Source: Planctomycetota bacterium (GTDB lineage: Bacteria; Planctomycetota; UBA1135; GCA-002686595). Taken from it: a stretch of 64,000 nucleotides of DNA. The notes under the pieces are model-generated. The model was not told where the DNA came from. It did not search any database and saw only the letters and a list, made by a program, of their open reading frames with translations. This document shows positions 11,010 to 19,381 of the stretch, in pieces. The DNA is taken from NCBI GenBank assembly GCA_016709875.1, contig JADJLZ010000005.1, positions 310,001-374,000 of the forward strand, written 5' to 3'. The translations under genes and the position numbers were made by a program. Each line of letters starts with the position of its first letter. Position 1 is the stretch's first letter.

Positions 11010-11028
11010 CGGGGAAATGATTTCCCCG
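11010..11028 (+). promoter_or_regulatory. palindrome covering a start codon
   Basis: CGGGGAAAT (11010-11018) and ATTTCCCCG (11020-11028) form a perfect inverted repeat around one base. It spans the ATG at 11017 and the only G-rich ribosome-binding candidate. In RNA a CGGGG/CCCCG stem with a 9-base loop could mask initiation. Confidence 0.45.
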
Positions 11029-13461
11029 CTCCGCCGGCTGGTTTCGTGCTCGCTCCTCCTCGCGCTCGGCGCCTGTCACGGCGAGGAACCCGCACCTTCG
11101 TCCGCCGCGCCCGCGCTCGCGCGCCCTCCCGCACAGCAGCCGGCGCTCGCGCAGGCTTCGGTCGAGCCCTCGGAGATCGTGACGCAGGCGCTCGCGCGTG
11201 CGAGCTCCGAGCGCGGCACGGGTACCGCCGACGTGCAGTCCGCGCATTCGGACCGGCCGGCGCGCGCCGCGCGCAAGTTGCCCGCGCCGACCCTCGTGCA
11301 GGCACCGATCGACACCCGCGCGCTCGGCGCGCGTGGCCTGTTGCACTGGTTTCCCGAGGACGCGCTGCTCGTGCTGCGCCTGCCGCACGTCGAGTCGCTG
11401 GCGGAGTTCGCGCGGCGCACGACGCTCGGCAGGCTGTTCCAGGATCCGGCCGCGTTGCTCGCGCTGGGCGCGCAGGAGGGTCCGCTCGGGGAGCTCGCCG
11501 CAAAGGTCCACGACGAGGCGCCCGAGCTCGAACCGCTGCTGGCGAAGCTGCCGCAGCTGAAGGGCGAACTCGTCCTCGGCCTCGTGCGCGTGGGAGCGCC
11601 CGACCCCGCGCGAGCGGACCCCGCGCCGCGCGTCACCTTTGCCTTCGCCTTCGATGCCGGAGCGGCGGCCGACGAGCTGCAGCCACTGCTCGATCCGCTG
11701 CTCGCGCGATTGGAGCGCGAGAACCCGAGCGAGACCGCCGCCCCGCACGAGGGCTGGGGCCTGCGCGGATGGAGCGGCGAGAGCTGCTTCGAAGTGCGCC
11801 GCTTCGGCAACGTGTTCACGGCTCACTTCGGCAGCGATCCGGACTTCGCAGGCGCGTTGCGGCCCGCGGGCGCGGGCGCGAGCTTCGCCTCGTCGGCCTT
11901 GGTCGTCTCCTCGGTGGATCTCGATGCGCAGGGCCGCGGCGCGCTCGAGCTTTACGTGCACGCCGATCCGCTCTGGAAGCTGCTGAGCGAACTGCCGCAG
12001 AAACCGGGCCTCGAGACGCTCGGAAAGCTCGGCCTGCAGGGTGTGCACGGTCTCTCGTTCGCGTTCGGACTGGGACCGCGGGGTGTCGCCGAGGCGCACA
12101 CCTGGTGCGCACCCGAGCACGCCGACATCGTCTCGCGCGTCTTCGCCTCGCAGCCCGCGCAGCGCGATCTGGCGCGCTGGATCCCCGCGGATTCCGCGAC
12201 CGCGGCGCTCAACTTCTTCGACCTGCGCGAACTCTACTCGGCGATCGTCGCACTGCTCCCCGACGAGGAGCGCACCGAAATGCTGACCGGCCTCGAACAG
12301 CTGCGCTCGCGCACGCGCATCGACCTCGTCACGGACGTGTTCGAGAATTTCGGTCCGGGCTTCGCGCTCGTCGCACGCGGCGATCCGGCCGAGTGGGCGG
12401 AGCACTCCGCCTCGCTGTGCCTGGTGCTGCAGACACACGATGACGACAAGGTCGGCGAGCTGATCGGCCGGCTCACGCCGCTGCTCCCGCCGGCACTGAA
12501 GCGCCGCAGCGCGGAGTTCGCGGGCCGCGCGCTGCTGGTCTACGACCTCGCGCCGCTGGGACTGCCCGCGCAGAGCCTGTGCGTCGCGCGCGTCGACGGG
12601 GCGCTGCTCCTCGCGACCGATCAGCGCCTGCTCGAGAGCTGCCTGCTCGCGGGCAAGCAGCCGGGGACCAAGCAAGCCGAGCTCGCCGCGGCGCTCGAGG
12701 GCGACGACGTGATCGGCGCGACGCTCACGGCCTGGGCGGGCGGGCTCGCGCCGACCTTGACGGTGCTGCGCAAGACCCAGCGCGGGCTCGAGCTCGGCGC
12801 CGATGACGGTTCAGCCTCGGCCGGGGCGGGCTTGATGATGGTGGCTCCGATCGCGGGCTCGATCGCGATCCCCAAGCTGATGGCCGCGCGCCTGGACGCG
12901 AACCAGGCCGCGGCGGAGGCCAACATGCGCTGCATCACGCTCTCCCAGGCGCAGATCCAGATCTCGGGCGCGGTCGACATCGACCGCGACGGCAGCGGGG
13001 AGTACGGCACGCTGGGTGAGCTGTGCGGGACGATCAAGCTGCGCGGCGACGACGAGGCGCTCGATCCGGCGATCCTCGCACTCGGCAACGTCGAGGACGG
13101 CGTGGCCACGCGCAGCGGCTACCACTTCCTCGTGTACCTGCCGGCGCGCTCGGGTGGGGGCTTCGTCGAGGCCAAGGCGCAGGACGGGGGCGACGTGCTC
13201 CCCAACCAGGCCGAGATGCACTACATCGCCTGCGGCTGGCCGGTCGATGCGGGGGCCACGGGCACGCGCATCTACTTCGTGGACGAAGCGGGCTTCACCC
13301 TGGCCTGTGCGAACGCCGGCGGGCGCTACTCCGGCCTGGGACAGCGGCCGTCCTGGGACGCGTACCTGCCCGCCAAGCAGGGCGTGGACCGCTCCAACGG
13401 ACTGGCCTACACCGGCCGCGACGGATTGACCTGGCAGCGGCTTCCCGACCCTCGTCGCTAG
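11017..13461 (+). CDS. lipoprotein with DUF3352-like body and pseudopilin-like C-terminus
   Basis: The 814-residue product begins with a lipoprotein signal (LLLALGAC, lipidated Cys20) and a long Ala/Pro linker. Residues of about 105-590 form an alpha/beta body with LLHWFPEDALLVLRLPHVESLAEF and LNFFDLRELY, resembling DUF3352-type proteins of unknown function. From about residue 604 the sequence changes to MMVAPIAGSIAIPKLMAAR, followed by AEANMRCITLSQAQIQ, DRDGSGEYGTLGELCG and a Trp/Tyr-rich end (GRDGLTWQRL). That is the pattern of planctomycete type IV pilin/pseudopilin proteins, whose hydrophobic helix is normally at the very N-terminus. Here it is internal, so the pilin part cannot be processed by prepilin peptidase in the normal way. 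The envelope location is secure. The function is unknown. Confidence 0.7.
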   Translation: MISPLRRLVSCSLLLALGACHGEEPAPSSAAPALARPPAQQPALAQASVEPSEIVTQALARASSERGTGTADVQSAHSDRPARAARKLPAPTLVQAPIDTRALGARGLLHWFPEDALLVLRLPHVESLAEFARRTTLGRLFQDPAALLALGAQEGPLGELAAKVHDEAPELEPLLAKLPQLKGELVLGLVRVGAPDPARADPAPRVTFAFAFDAGAAADELQPLLDPLLARLERENPSETAAPHEGWGLRGWSGESCFEVRRFGNVFTAHFGSDPDFAGALRPAGAGASFASSALVVSSVDLDAQGRGALELYVHADPLWKLLSELPQKPGLETLGKLGLQGVHGLSFAFGLGPRGVAEAHTWCAPEHADIVSRVFASQPAQRDLARWIPADSATAALNFFDLRELYSAIVALLPDEERTEMLTGLEQLRSRTRIDLVTDVFENFGPGFALVARGDPAEWAEHSASLCLVLQTHDDDKVGELIGRLTPLLPPALKRRSAEFAGRALLVYDLAPLGLPAQSLCVARVDGALLLATDQRLLESCLLAGKQPGTKQAELAAALEGDDVIGATLTAWAGGLAPTLTVLRKTQRGLELGADDGSASAGAGLMMVAPIAGSIAIPKLMAARLDANQAAAEANMRCITLSQAQIQISGAVDIDRDGSGEYGTLGELCGTIKLRGDDEALDPAILALGNVEDGVATRSGYHFLVYLPARSGGGFVEAKAQDGGDVLPNQAEMHYIACGWPVDAGATGTRIYFVDEAGFTLACANAGGRYSGLGQRPSWDAYLPAKQGVDRSNGLAYTGRDGLTWQRLPDPRR

Positions 13462-13588
13462 GCGCCCGCGCGCCCGGAGCGCATTCCGGCTACAATCCCC
13501 GCCTTCGCGGGCTCTTCGTACCCGCGCGCACCATCCCCGGCCTGCGAGAGTGCCGGGCGATCCTATCCCTTTCACGCAGGTACCTGCC

Positions 13589-16399
13589 GTGACCGCCACC
13601 CCGATCCTGGAGACCCTTGCCAAGGAGTTCTCCGCCAATCCCGAGCACGTCCAGAACGCCTTGACGATGCTCGACGCCGGACTGTCCGCCCCGTTCATCG
13701 CCCGTTTCCGCCGCAAGGAGATCGGAGAGCTCACCGAGAGCGTCATCCGCCGGCTGAAGCGCATCCGCGAAGAGCTCGAGGAGCTCGACCGCCGCCGCGG
13801 CACGATCCTGCGGCTGCTCGAGAAGGAGCCGAGCGCGACGCCCGAGAAACTCGAGGCGATCCGGCGCACGACCGACCGCTTCGAACTCGAGGACCTCTTC
13901 ATCCCGCACCGCCGTCCCGAGCCGGAGGTGCAACTTGCACTCGACCGCGGACTCGGCGCGCTGGCGGACCTGCTCGTCGCGTCGATCCCCAAGTCGGAGC
14001 GCGCGGCGATCCTGGGCGTGAGCGAGGGCGATCTCGACGAGCGCGACTCGAAAGCCGAGGAGGGTGAGGGCGAGCCCGAGGCACACGCGGCACCTGCGGC
14101 GCAGGAAGCCGCGTCCGAGACCCCGGCTGCAGAAGCGGCCCCTGCCGCCGAAAGCGCGCCTGCCGAGCCCGCGTCGGCCGAAAACAGCGCCGACGAAGCC
14201 GAGGAGGATGCTCCCGCGAAGGCTCCGACGCTCGAGCCCGAGACCGTCGCGCAGCACCCGCACATCGATCCCGCTGCGGCCATGAACGCGCAGCTCGCGC
14301 GCGTGTGCCAGGATTTCGTGCGCCCCGACAAGGGCATCCACACCGAGTCCGAGGCGCTCGCCGGCGCGCTGCGCATCCTCTCCGACCGTCTCGGCCGCGA
14401 TCCGCGCCTGCGTGGAACGCTGCGCCGTCTGCTCGGCAAGCACGGCCAGCTGAGCGTGCGCCCGACCGTCGACGACTCGCGTCTGGGCCGCCACCGCAGC
14501 GTCGCGCGCATCAACCAGCCGCTGCGCCAGATCCAGGGCCACCGACTGATCGGCATCCGCCAGGCGCAAAAGGAGCGCGTCGTCGCGACGCAGCTCACGC
14601 TGCCCGTCGAGCGCGGACTGCCGCGCGTGCGCGCCGCGCTCGGCCGCCACACGCACCCTGCCTACGAGCAGGTGCTGCACGACGTTGCGCTGCACGCGCT
14701 GCAACACCGCCTCGTGCCCATGCTCGAAGCCGACGTGCGGCTCGAGCTGAAGGAGCGCGCCGACGCGGAAGCGCTGCGCTTCCTGAGCCAGCATCTGCGT
14801 CAGATCCTCGCCACGCCCTACCTCGGCGACATGCCGGTCGCGGGCGTCGACGTCAGCGCGAAGGGCGACTGGACGATCCAGATCGTCGACGAGCGCGGCG
14901 AGCCGAGCGGCACCGAGACGCGCATCGAGACCGCGGGCAAGGACGCCGCGGCACTCGGGGCGGAGCTCAAGGCGCTGCTCGATCCGACGCCGGTGCGCGT
15001 GCTCGCGCTGGGCAACGGCAAGGGACCGCGCGCCGCGGTGCTCGCCATCCGCGCCGCGCTGCGTGCGGTCGAGAGCGACCGCAGCGTGCTCGTCGTCAAC
15101 GAGGCCGGGCTCTCGAGCTACGCGAACTCCGAGGTCGCGCGCCACGAGCTGCCCGACCGGGCCGTCCCCGTGCGCATGGCGATCAGCCTCGCGCGGCGGC
15201 TGCAGGACCCGCTCTGCGAAGTGCTCAAGATCGACCCGCGCCACCTCGGCCTGGGCAGCGAGCAGGGCCTGGTCAGCAAGGCCAACGCGCGCCGCGTGCT
15301 GACCGAGACGATCGAGTCGTGCGTGGCGCACGTCGGATGCGACCTGAACCGCGCTCCGGTGTCGTTCCTGATGCACTTGCCGGGCCTCGACCGCGAGGCG
15401 GCCAAGAAGCTCGTCGCGCGCCGGACCGAGCGCCCGTTCACCAGCCGCGAGGAGCTGCGCCAGGAAGGCCTGCTCAGCGAGGCGCAGTGGGCGAGCGTGA
15501 TCGCGTTCCTGCGCATCCACGGCGGAAGCGAGCCGCTCGACGCCACCAACCTGCACCCCGAGCAGTACCCGCTGGTGCAGCGCATGCTCGACAGCATCGG
15601 TGCCTCGGCTGAGCAGGCGCTCGGCCGGCCCGGCGCGACGAAGGGCCTGCGCCGCGTCGACTTCGACGTCGACGAGGGCACCTGGCGCGACCTGATGCGC
15701 GAGATCAGCTTCCCCGGACGCGATCCGCGCGGCGTGCAGCACAAGGTCAACCTGCTCGATCCCAACACGGATCCGCTGCGGCTCACCAAGGACCGCGTCG
15801 TCGAGGGCATCGTGACCAGTGTCTCCTCTTTCGGCTGTTTCGTGGACGTGGGCCTCGCACAGGACGCGATGGTGCACATCAGCGAGACCTCCGAGCGCTA
15901 CGTGCGCGACGCGCGCGAGATCATCTCGGTCGGCGAGACGGTGCGCGCGCGCATCCTCGAGTCCGGCGGCCAGCGCCTGGCGCTGTCCTTCAAGCACCTG
16001 CCTCCGCCCGAGCGCGAGCAGCGTCCCGCGCGTCCTCCGCGCGAGGGTGGAGCGGGTCGCGGTGAGGGCGGCGAGGGTGGCGGACGGCGTGGCGGCCGTG
16101 ATGGCCGTGACGGCCGCGATGGCCGCGGCCGCGGACGCCGCGAGCGCGAGGAACCGCCGGTGAACCCGAACTTGCGCGCGGCGCAGGTGCGGCGCGACGG
16201 TCTGGTCGTGCGCGCGAGCAAGGGTGCCAACCGCTTCGGCGGGAAGGGTCGCGACGGCGAGCGCGGCGCTCGCGGGGAGCACGACGAGCACGTGCGCCTG
16301 GACAAGGTCGACACGGGCGGACAGAAGGCCTTCAAGCCCTTCGCGTCCTTCTTCAAGGCTGACAAGCAGCCGGCCGAGGGGAACTCAGATTCCGCGTGA
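13589..16399 (+). CDS. tex: Tex family S1 RNA-binding protein
   Basis: The frame is open from GTG 13550, but GTG 13589 is preferred because CAGG lies 8 bases before it; this gives 936 residues. The Tex layout is visible: an N-terminal helical region (FIARFRRKEIGEL), a YqgF-like domain (GVDVSAKGDWTIQIV, about 420), helix-hairpin-helix segments (FLMHLPGLDREAAKKL, about 595) and an S1 domain (GIVTSVSSFGCFVDVGLAQ, about 735-800). Tex binds nucleic acids and affects transcription and RNA metabolism. Two features are odd. Residues of about 150-225 are an Ala/Glu-rich insertion inside the N-terminal half, and the last roughly 130 residues are an Arg/Gly-rich tail (GGRDGRDGRDGRGRGRRE) typical of RNA-binding condensate proteins. 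The YqgF motif lacks the usual Asp-Pro-Gly and may be inactive. Confidence 0.9.
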   Translation: MTATPILETLAKEFSANPEHVQNALTMLDAGLSAPFIARFRRKEIGELTESVIRRLKRIREELEELDRRRGTILRLLEKEPSATPEKLEAIRRTTDRFELEDLFIPHRRPEPEVQLALDRGLGALADLLVASIPKSERAAILGVSEGDLDERDSKAEEGEGEPEAHAAPAAQEAASETPAAEAAPAAESAPAEPASAENSADEAEEDAPAKAPTLEPETVAQHPHIDPAAAMNAQLARVCQDFVRPDKGIHTESEALAGALRILSDRLGRDPRLRGTLRRLLGKHGQLSVRPTVDDSRLGRHRSVARINQPLRQIQGHRLIGIRQAQKERVVATQLTLPVERGLPRVRAALGRHTHPAYEQVLHDVALHALQHRLVPMLEADVRLELKERADAEALRFLSQHLRQILATPYLGDMPVAGVDVSAKGDWTIQIVDERGEPSGTETRIETAGKDAAALGAELKALLDPTPVRVLALGNGKGPRAAVLAIRAALRAVESDRSVLVVNEAGLSSYANSEVARHELPDRAVPVRMAISLARRLQDPLCEVLKIDPRHLGLGSEQGLVSKANARRVLTETIESCVAHVGCDLNRAPVSFLMHLPGLDREAAKKLVARRTERPFTSREELRQEGLLSEAQWASVIAFLRIHGGSEPLDATNLHPEQYPLVQRMLDSIGASAEQALGRPGATKGLRRVDFDVDEGTWRDLMREISFPGRDPRGVQHKVNLLDPNTDPLRLTKDRVVEGIVTSVSSFGCFVDVGLAQDAMVHISETSERYVRDAREIISVGETVRARILESGGQRLALSFKHLPPPEREQRPARPPREGGAGRGEGGEGGGRRGGRDGRDGRDGRGRGRREREEPPVNPNLRAAQVRRDGLVVRASKGANRFGGKGRDGERGARGEHDEHVRLDKVDTGGQKAFKPFASFFKADKQPAEGNSDSA

Positions 16400-17197
16400 G
16401 CGCGCCATGCCGTCGGCGGCGGCGCGCACGCGCGGATCCGCGAGCAACTGCGAGAGCTGCTCGAGCTTCTCTTCGTAGGTCTGCTGGCCGGTAGGCAGCG
16501 CCCCGTCGAAGATCGAACTGTCCTGGGGCAGCGGGCTGGCGCCGTCGGCGAGGTGGTCGAGCACGCCCAGTCCCATGGCGGGCGCCTGGGGCTCGGCCGC
16601 AGGCAGGTCCCAGCCGCCGCTCGCGGGAACTCCCTGCAGCAGCGAGTCCTGGAGCTGCGTCACCTGCTCGCAGGTCGACTGCAGCGACTGCTGCATCTCC
16701 TGCAGCGTGCCTTCGAGCGCGCCCTGCTGGGAGCGCATGCGCTGTTCGAGTCGCGCGCCGACCTGGTCGAGGCTCGCGGCGAGGCGGTACATCGCGTCGC
16801 GCGTGGTGCTCTCGTTCGCGGCGGCGATCTGCGTCGGCAGGTCGCGGCCGAGGTTGGCGAGGTGGTCCTTCAGGTAGACGAACTCCACGCGCAGCTCCTG
16901 CATGCTCGTGCGCGTCTGCGCCAGGTCGGTGACGAACTGGTCGAAGATCAGGCCGTGGTCATCGCTCTGCGCGAGTGACTCGAGGTTGCGGCCGAGCGAG
17001 CGCGCCAGGATGCTGATCGAGAACATCAGCGCGGAGACGGCCCACAGCACGCCGGGGGTCAGGCCTTGGGCGCTCGCGTGCTCGAAGACCTGCGCCTGCG
17101 CGGGGAGCAGCTTCGGGCCGTAGAGGAAAAACACGCCGCCGACGCCCGCGAGGAGTCCACCGATCGAGAAGAGCAGCGAGCCCATCCAGGCATCCAC
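16385..17197 (-). CDS. membrane-anchored coiled-coil protein
   Basis: The clear frame gives 270 residues from GTG 17197; ATG 17185 with AAGG upstream is a good alternative. Two hydrophobic helices sit at the N-terminus (LLFSIGGLLAGVGGVFFLY and VLWAVSALMFSISILA). A long amphipathic helical region of coiled-coil character follows (LRVEFVYLKDHLANLG, LEQRMRSQQGALEGTLQEM), and the tail is acidic and low-complexity. The family is not recognised. Such proteins resemble RmuC- or MotB-like structural factors only in outline. The true N-terminus may lie at ATG 17279 in another frame (SD GAGG; MSKRDSMQDEEPSVE), which would need one base removed near 17230. It is convergent with tex and the two ends overlap by 15 bases. 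Confidence 0.6.
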   Translation of the reverse strand: MDAWMGSLLFSIGGLLAGVGGVFFLYGPKLLPAQAQVFEHASAQGLTPGVLWAVSALMFSISILARSLGRNLESLAQSDDHGLIFDQFVTDLAQTRTSMQELRVEFVYLKDHLANLGRDLPTQIAAANESTTRDAMYRLAASLDQVGARLEQRMRSQQGALEGTLQEMQQSLQSTCEQVTQLQDSLLQGVPASGGWDLPAAEPQAPAMGLGVLDHLADGASPLPQDSSIFDGALPTGQQTYEEKLEQLSQLLADPRVRAAADGMARSRGI

Positions 17198-17476
17198 CTT
17201 CTTCGCCGGACCGGCCAGGGTTCCCGCTCCCGATTTCCACGGACGGTTCCTCGTCCTGCATGGAATCCCGCTTCGACATGACGCCTCGTTTCTCGTTCAC
17301 GCTGGTGCTGCTCGGGGAATGCACATGCAAACCCCTGGACCCCGGGTCCGGCGGAGGGGAATTCGGCAGGAATCGGCCTTCGACTTGAGGGCGGAAGGAA
17401 TCTCCCTGCCGATCACGGGACCGTGGGCCGCGGACTTCCTGCAGCCATCCCCCCCGAGTAGATTGGATCCGCTGCC

Positions 17477-19291
17477 ATGGCCCAACCCAGGACGATGAAA
17501 GGAACCGCCGTGGCCCCGGGGCTGGCCCTGGGCCCCGTCCACATCGTGCGCGCCACGCCGCACGTGGTGCCGACCTGGACGGTCCCCGACGAGGAGATCG
17601 AGCGCGAGATCGCGCGTCTGGCCGAGGCCGTGGATCTCGCGACGGACGAATTGCGCCGCCGCCAGCGGCTCGTGGCGGCCCAGAGCGGCGAGAAGGACGC
17701 CGAGATCTTCTCCGTCCACCGCCACCTGCTCAACGACCGCACCACGCTGCGCAAGCTCGAGGGCAGCATCCGCGACCAGCGCGTCAACGCCGAGGCCGCC
17801 GTGCAGCAGCTGATCGAGCGCTTCCGGCGCACGCTCTCCGACCTCGAGGGCGACAGCGTGCGCGACTACGCGGCCGATTTCAGCGATCCCTGGCGCCTCG
17901 TGCTCGACCTCCTGATGAGCCACGAGCGCGAGACGATCGCCTCGGGCACCGGCCAGGTCGTGCTCGCCGCCGCCGAGCTCACGCCGCAGGTCGCGACCTA
18001 CCTCGAGCGCGACCGCATCCAGGCCATCGTGACCGAGACCGGCGGGCGCTTTTCGCACGGGGCGGTGCTCGCGCGCTCCTTCGGCATCCCGTGCGTGGTC
18101 GGTCTGCCGAACCTGATCGCGCGCCTGGAGCAGGGCATGCGCGTGTGCGTCGACGGCGACCGCGGCCTGCTGCAACTGCGCCCCGAGCAGGAGGACGTCG
18201 ACCAGTTCCTGGCGCGCCTCGCGCGCCGGCAGGCGCGGCAGAAAGCGCTCGCGCTGCACGCCGCGCTCCCGAGCGAGACGCCCGACGGCAAGCGCCTGCT
18301 GGTCACGGCCAACATCGAGAGCGTGCGCGACCTCGACACCTTCGACGTCACGCACTCTGACGGCGTCGGTCTCCTGCGCACCGAGTTCCTCTACATGGAG
18401 CGCAACCAGTTCCCTTCCGAGGACGAGCAGTACCGGCTCTACCGCCAGGTGTTGCGCCGCATGGAAGGGCGCCCGATGGCGCTGCGCACGCTCGACATCG
18501 GCAACGACAAGCAGTTGCCGTACTTCAAGGTGCCCAAGGAATCCAACCCGGCGCTGGGCTGGCGCGGCCTGCGCATCTCGCTGCAGTGGCCTGACCTGCT
18601 GCGCGTCCAGCTGCGCGCCGCCCTGCGCGCGAGCACGCACGGCCAGCTGCGCATCCTGCTCCCGATGGTGAGCTCGGTCGAGGAAGTCCAGGAAGTGCAC
18701 CGCATCTTCGACGATGTGCGCCGGCAGCTCCACGACCAGGGCTACGAGGTCGCGCCGAACATCCCGGTCGGAGCGATGCTCGAGGTTCCCTCGACGCTGT
18801 TCGTGCTCGATCACCTGCTCGCGCAGGTCGATTTCGTCTCGGTAGGCACCAACGACCTCGTGCAGTACCTGCTCGCCGCCGACCGCGACAATCCGTGGGT
18901 GGCGCGGCTGTACGATCCCTCGCACCCGGCCGTCATCTCGGCGCTCGGGCTGATCGCGCGCTCGGCGCGGGCCGCGGGCAAGCAGAGTTCGGTGTGTGGT
19001 GAGATGGCCGGCGACTACGCGACCGCGCTGATGCTGCTCGGCATGGGCTTCGATGGCGTCAGCGTCGCGCCGAACCTGCTCAACGAGATCAAGTACGCGG
19101 TGCGCCGCACGCCTTCCGACGAGACCCAGGAGATCGCCCGGGCAGCGCTCGCCGAGTCGAGCAGCGAGGGCGTGCGCCGCGTGCTGCAGGAAGTGCGCGA
19201 GCGGCTGCACGCACGCCAGGTGGATCACAATCTGCAGGAAGCCGCGATCCAGGACGGCGAGGCCGACGAGCCTTCCGAGATTCGGGAATAG
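17477..19291 (+). CDS. ptsI: phosphoenolpyruvate-protein phosphotransferase (PTS enzyme I)
   Basis: The 604-residue protein has the full enzyme I architecture: an N-terminal HPr-binding helical domain, the phosphohistidine domain with GGRFSHGAVLAR (His194), and the C-terminal PEP-binding TIM barrel with LLRTEFLYM, LDIGNDKQLPYF, GTNDLVQYLLAADRDN and the catalytic Cys in SSVCGEMAGD. It transfers phosphate from PEP to HPr. No HPr, EIIA or sugar permease gene lies nearby, so the protein may serve a regulatory or unlinked PTS. The C-terminus has an extra, acidic tail of about 30 residues beyond the usual end. It starts at ATG 17477 after a 280-base region that contains the possible N-terminal extension of the divergent gene. 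Confidence 0.93.
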   Translation: MAQPRTMKGTAVAPGLALGPVHIVRATPHVVPTWTVPDEEIEREIARLAEAVDLATDELRRRQRLVAAQSGEKDAEIFSVHRHLLNDRTTLRKLEGSIRDQRVNAEAAVQQLIERFRRTLSDLEGDSVRDYAADFSDPWRLVLDLLMSHERETIASGTGQVVLAAAELTPQVATYLERDRIQAIVTETGGRFSHGAVLARSFGIPCVVGLPNLIARLEQGMRVCVDGDRGLLQLRPEQEDVDQFLARLARRQARQKALALHAALPSETPDGKRLLVTANIESVRDLDTFDVTHSDGVGLLRTEFLYMERNQFPSEDEQYRLYRQVLRRMEGRPMALRTLDIGNDKQLPYFKVPKESNPALGWRGLRISLQWPDLLRVQLRAALRASTHGQLRILLPMVSSVEEVQEVHRIFDDVRRQLHDQGYEVAPNIPVGAMLEVPSTLFVLDHLLAQVDFVSVGTNDLVQYLLAADRDNPWVARLYDPSHPAVISALGLIARSARAAGKQSSVCGEMAGDYATALMLLGMGFDGVSVAPNLLNEIKYAVRRTPSDETQEIARAALAESSSEGVRRVLQEVRERLHARQVDHNLQEAAIQDGEADEPSEIRE

Positions 19292-19381
19292 CTCCCGCGG
19301 CCGCCGCGCCGCCGATTTCCGGAATAGCGGATTCCTATGCGCCTCGCTACCCTGAGCGCGGAGGAAAAGGGGGGAACTACC

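Noticed and set aside
17477..19291. PEP synthase or pyruvate phosphate dikinase
   Set aside because: Length (604 residues), the HPr-binding N-terminal part and domain order fit enzyme I, not the longer PEP synthase/PPDK proteins with an N-terminal ATP grasp.
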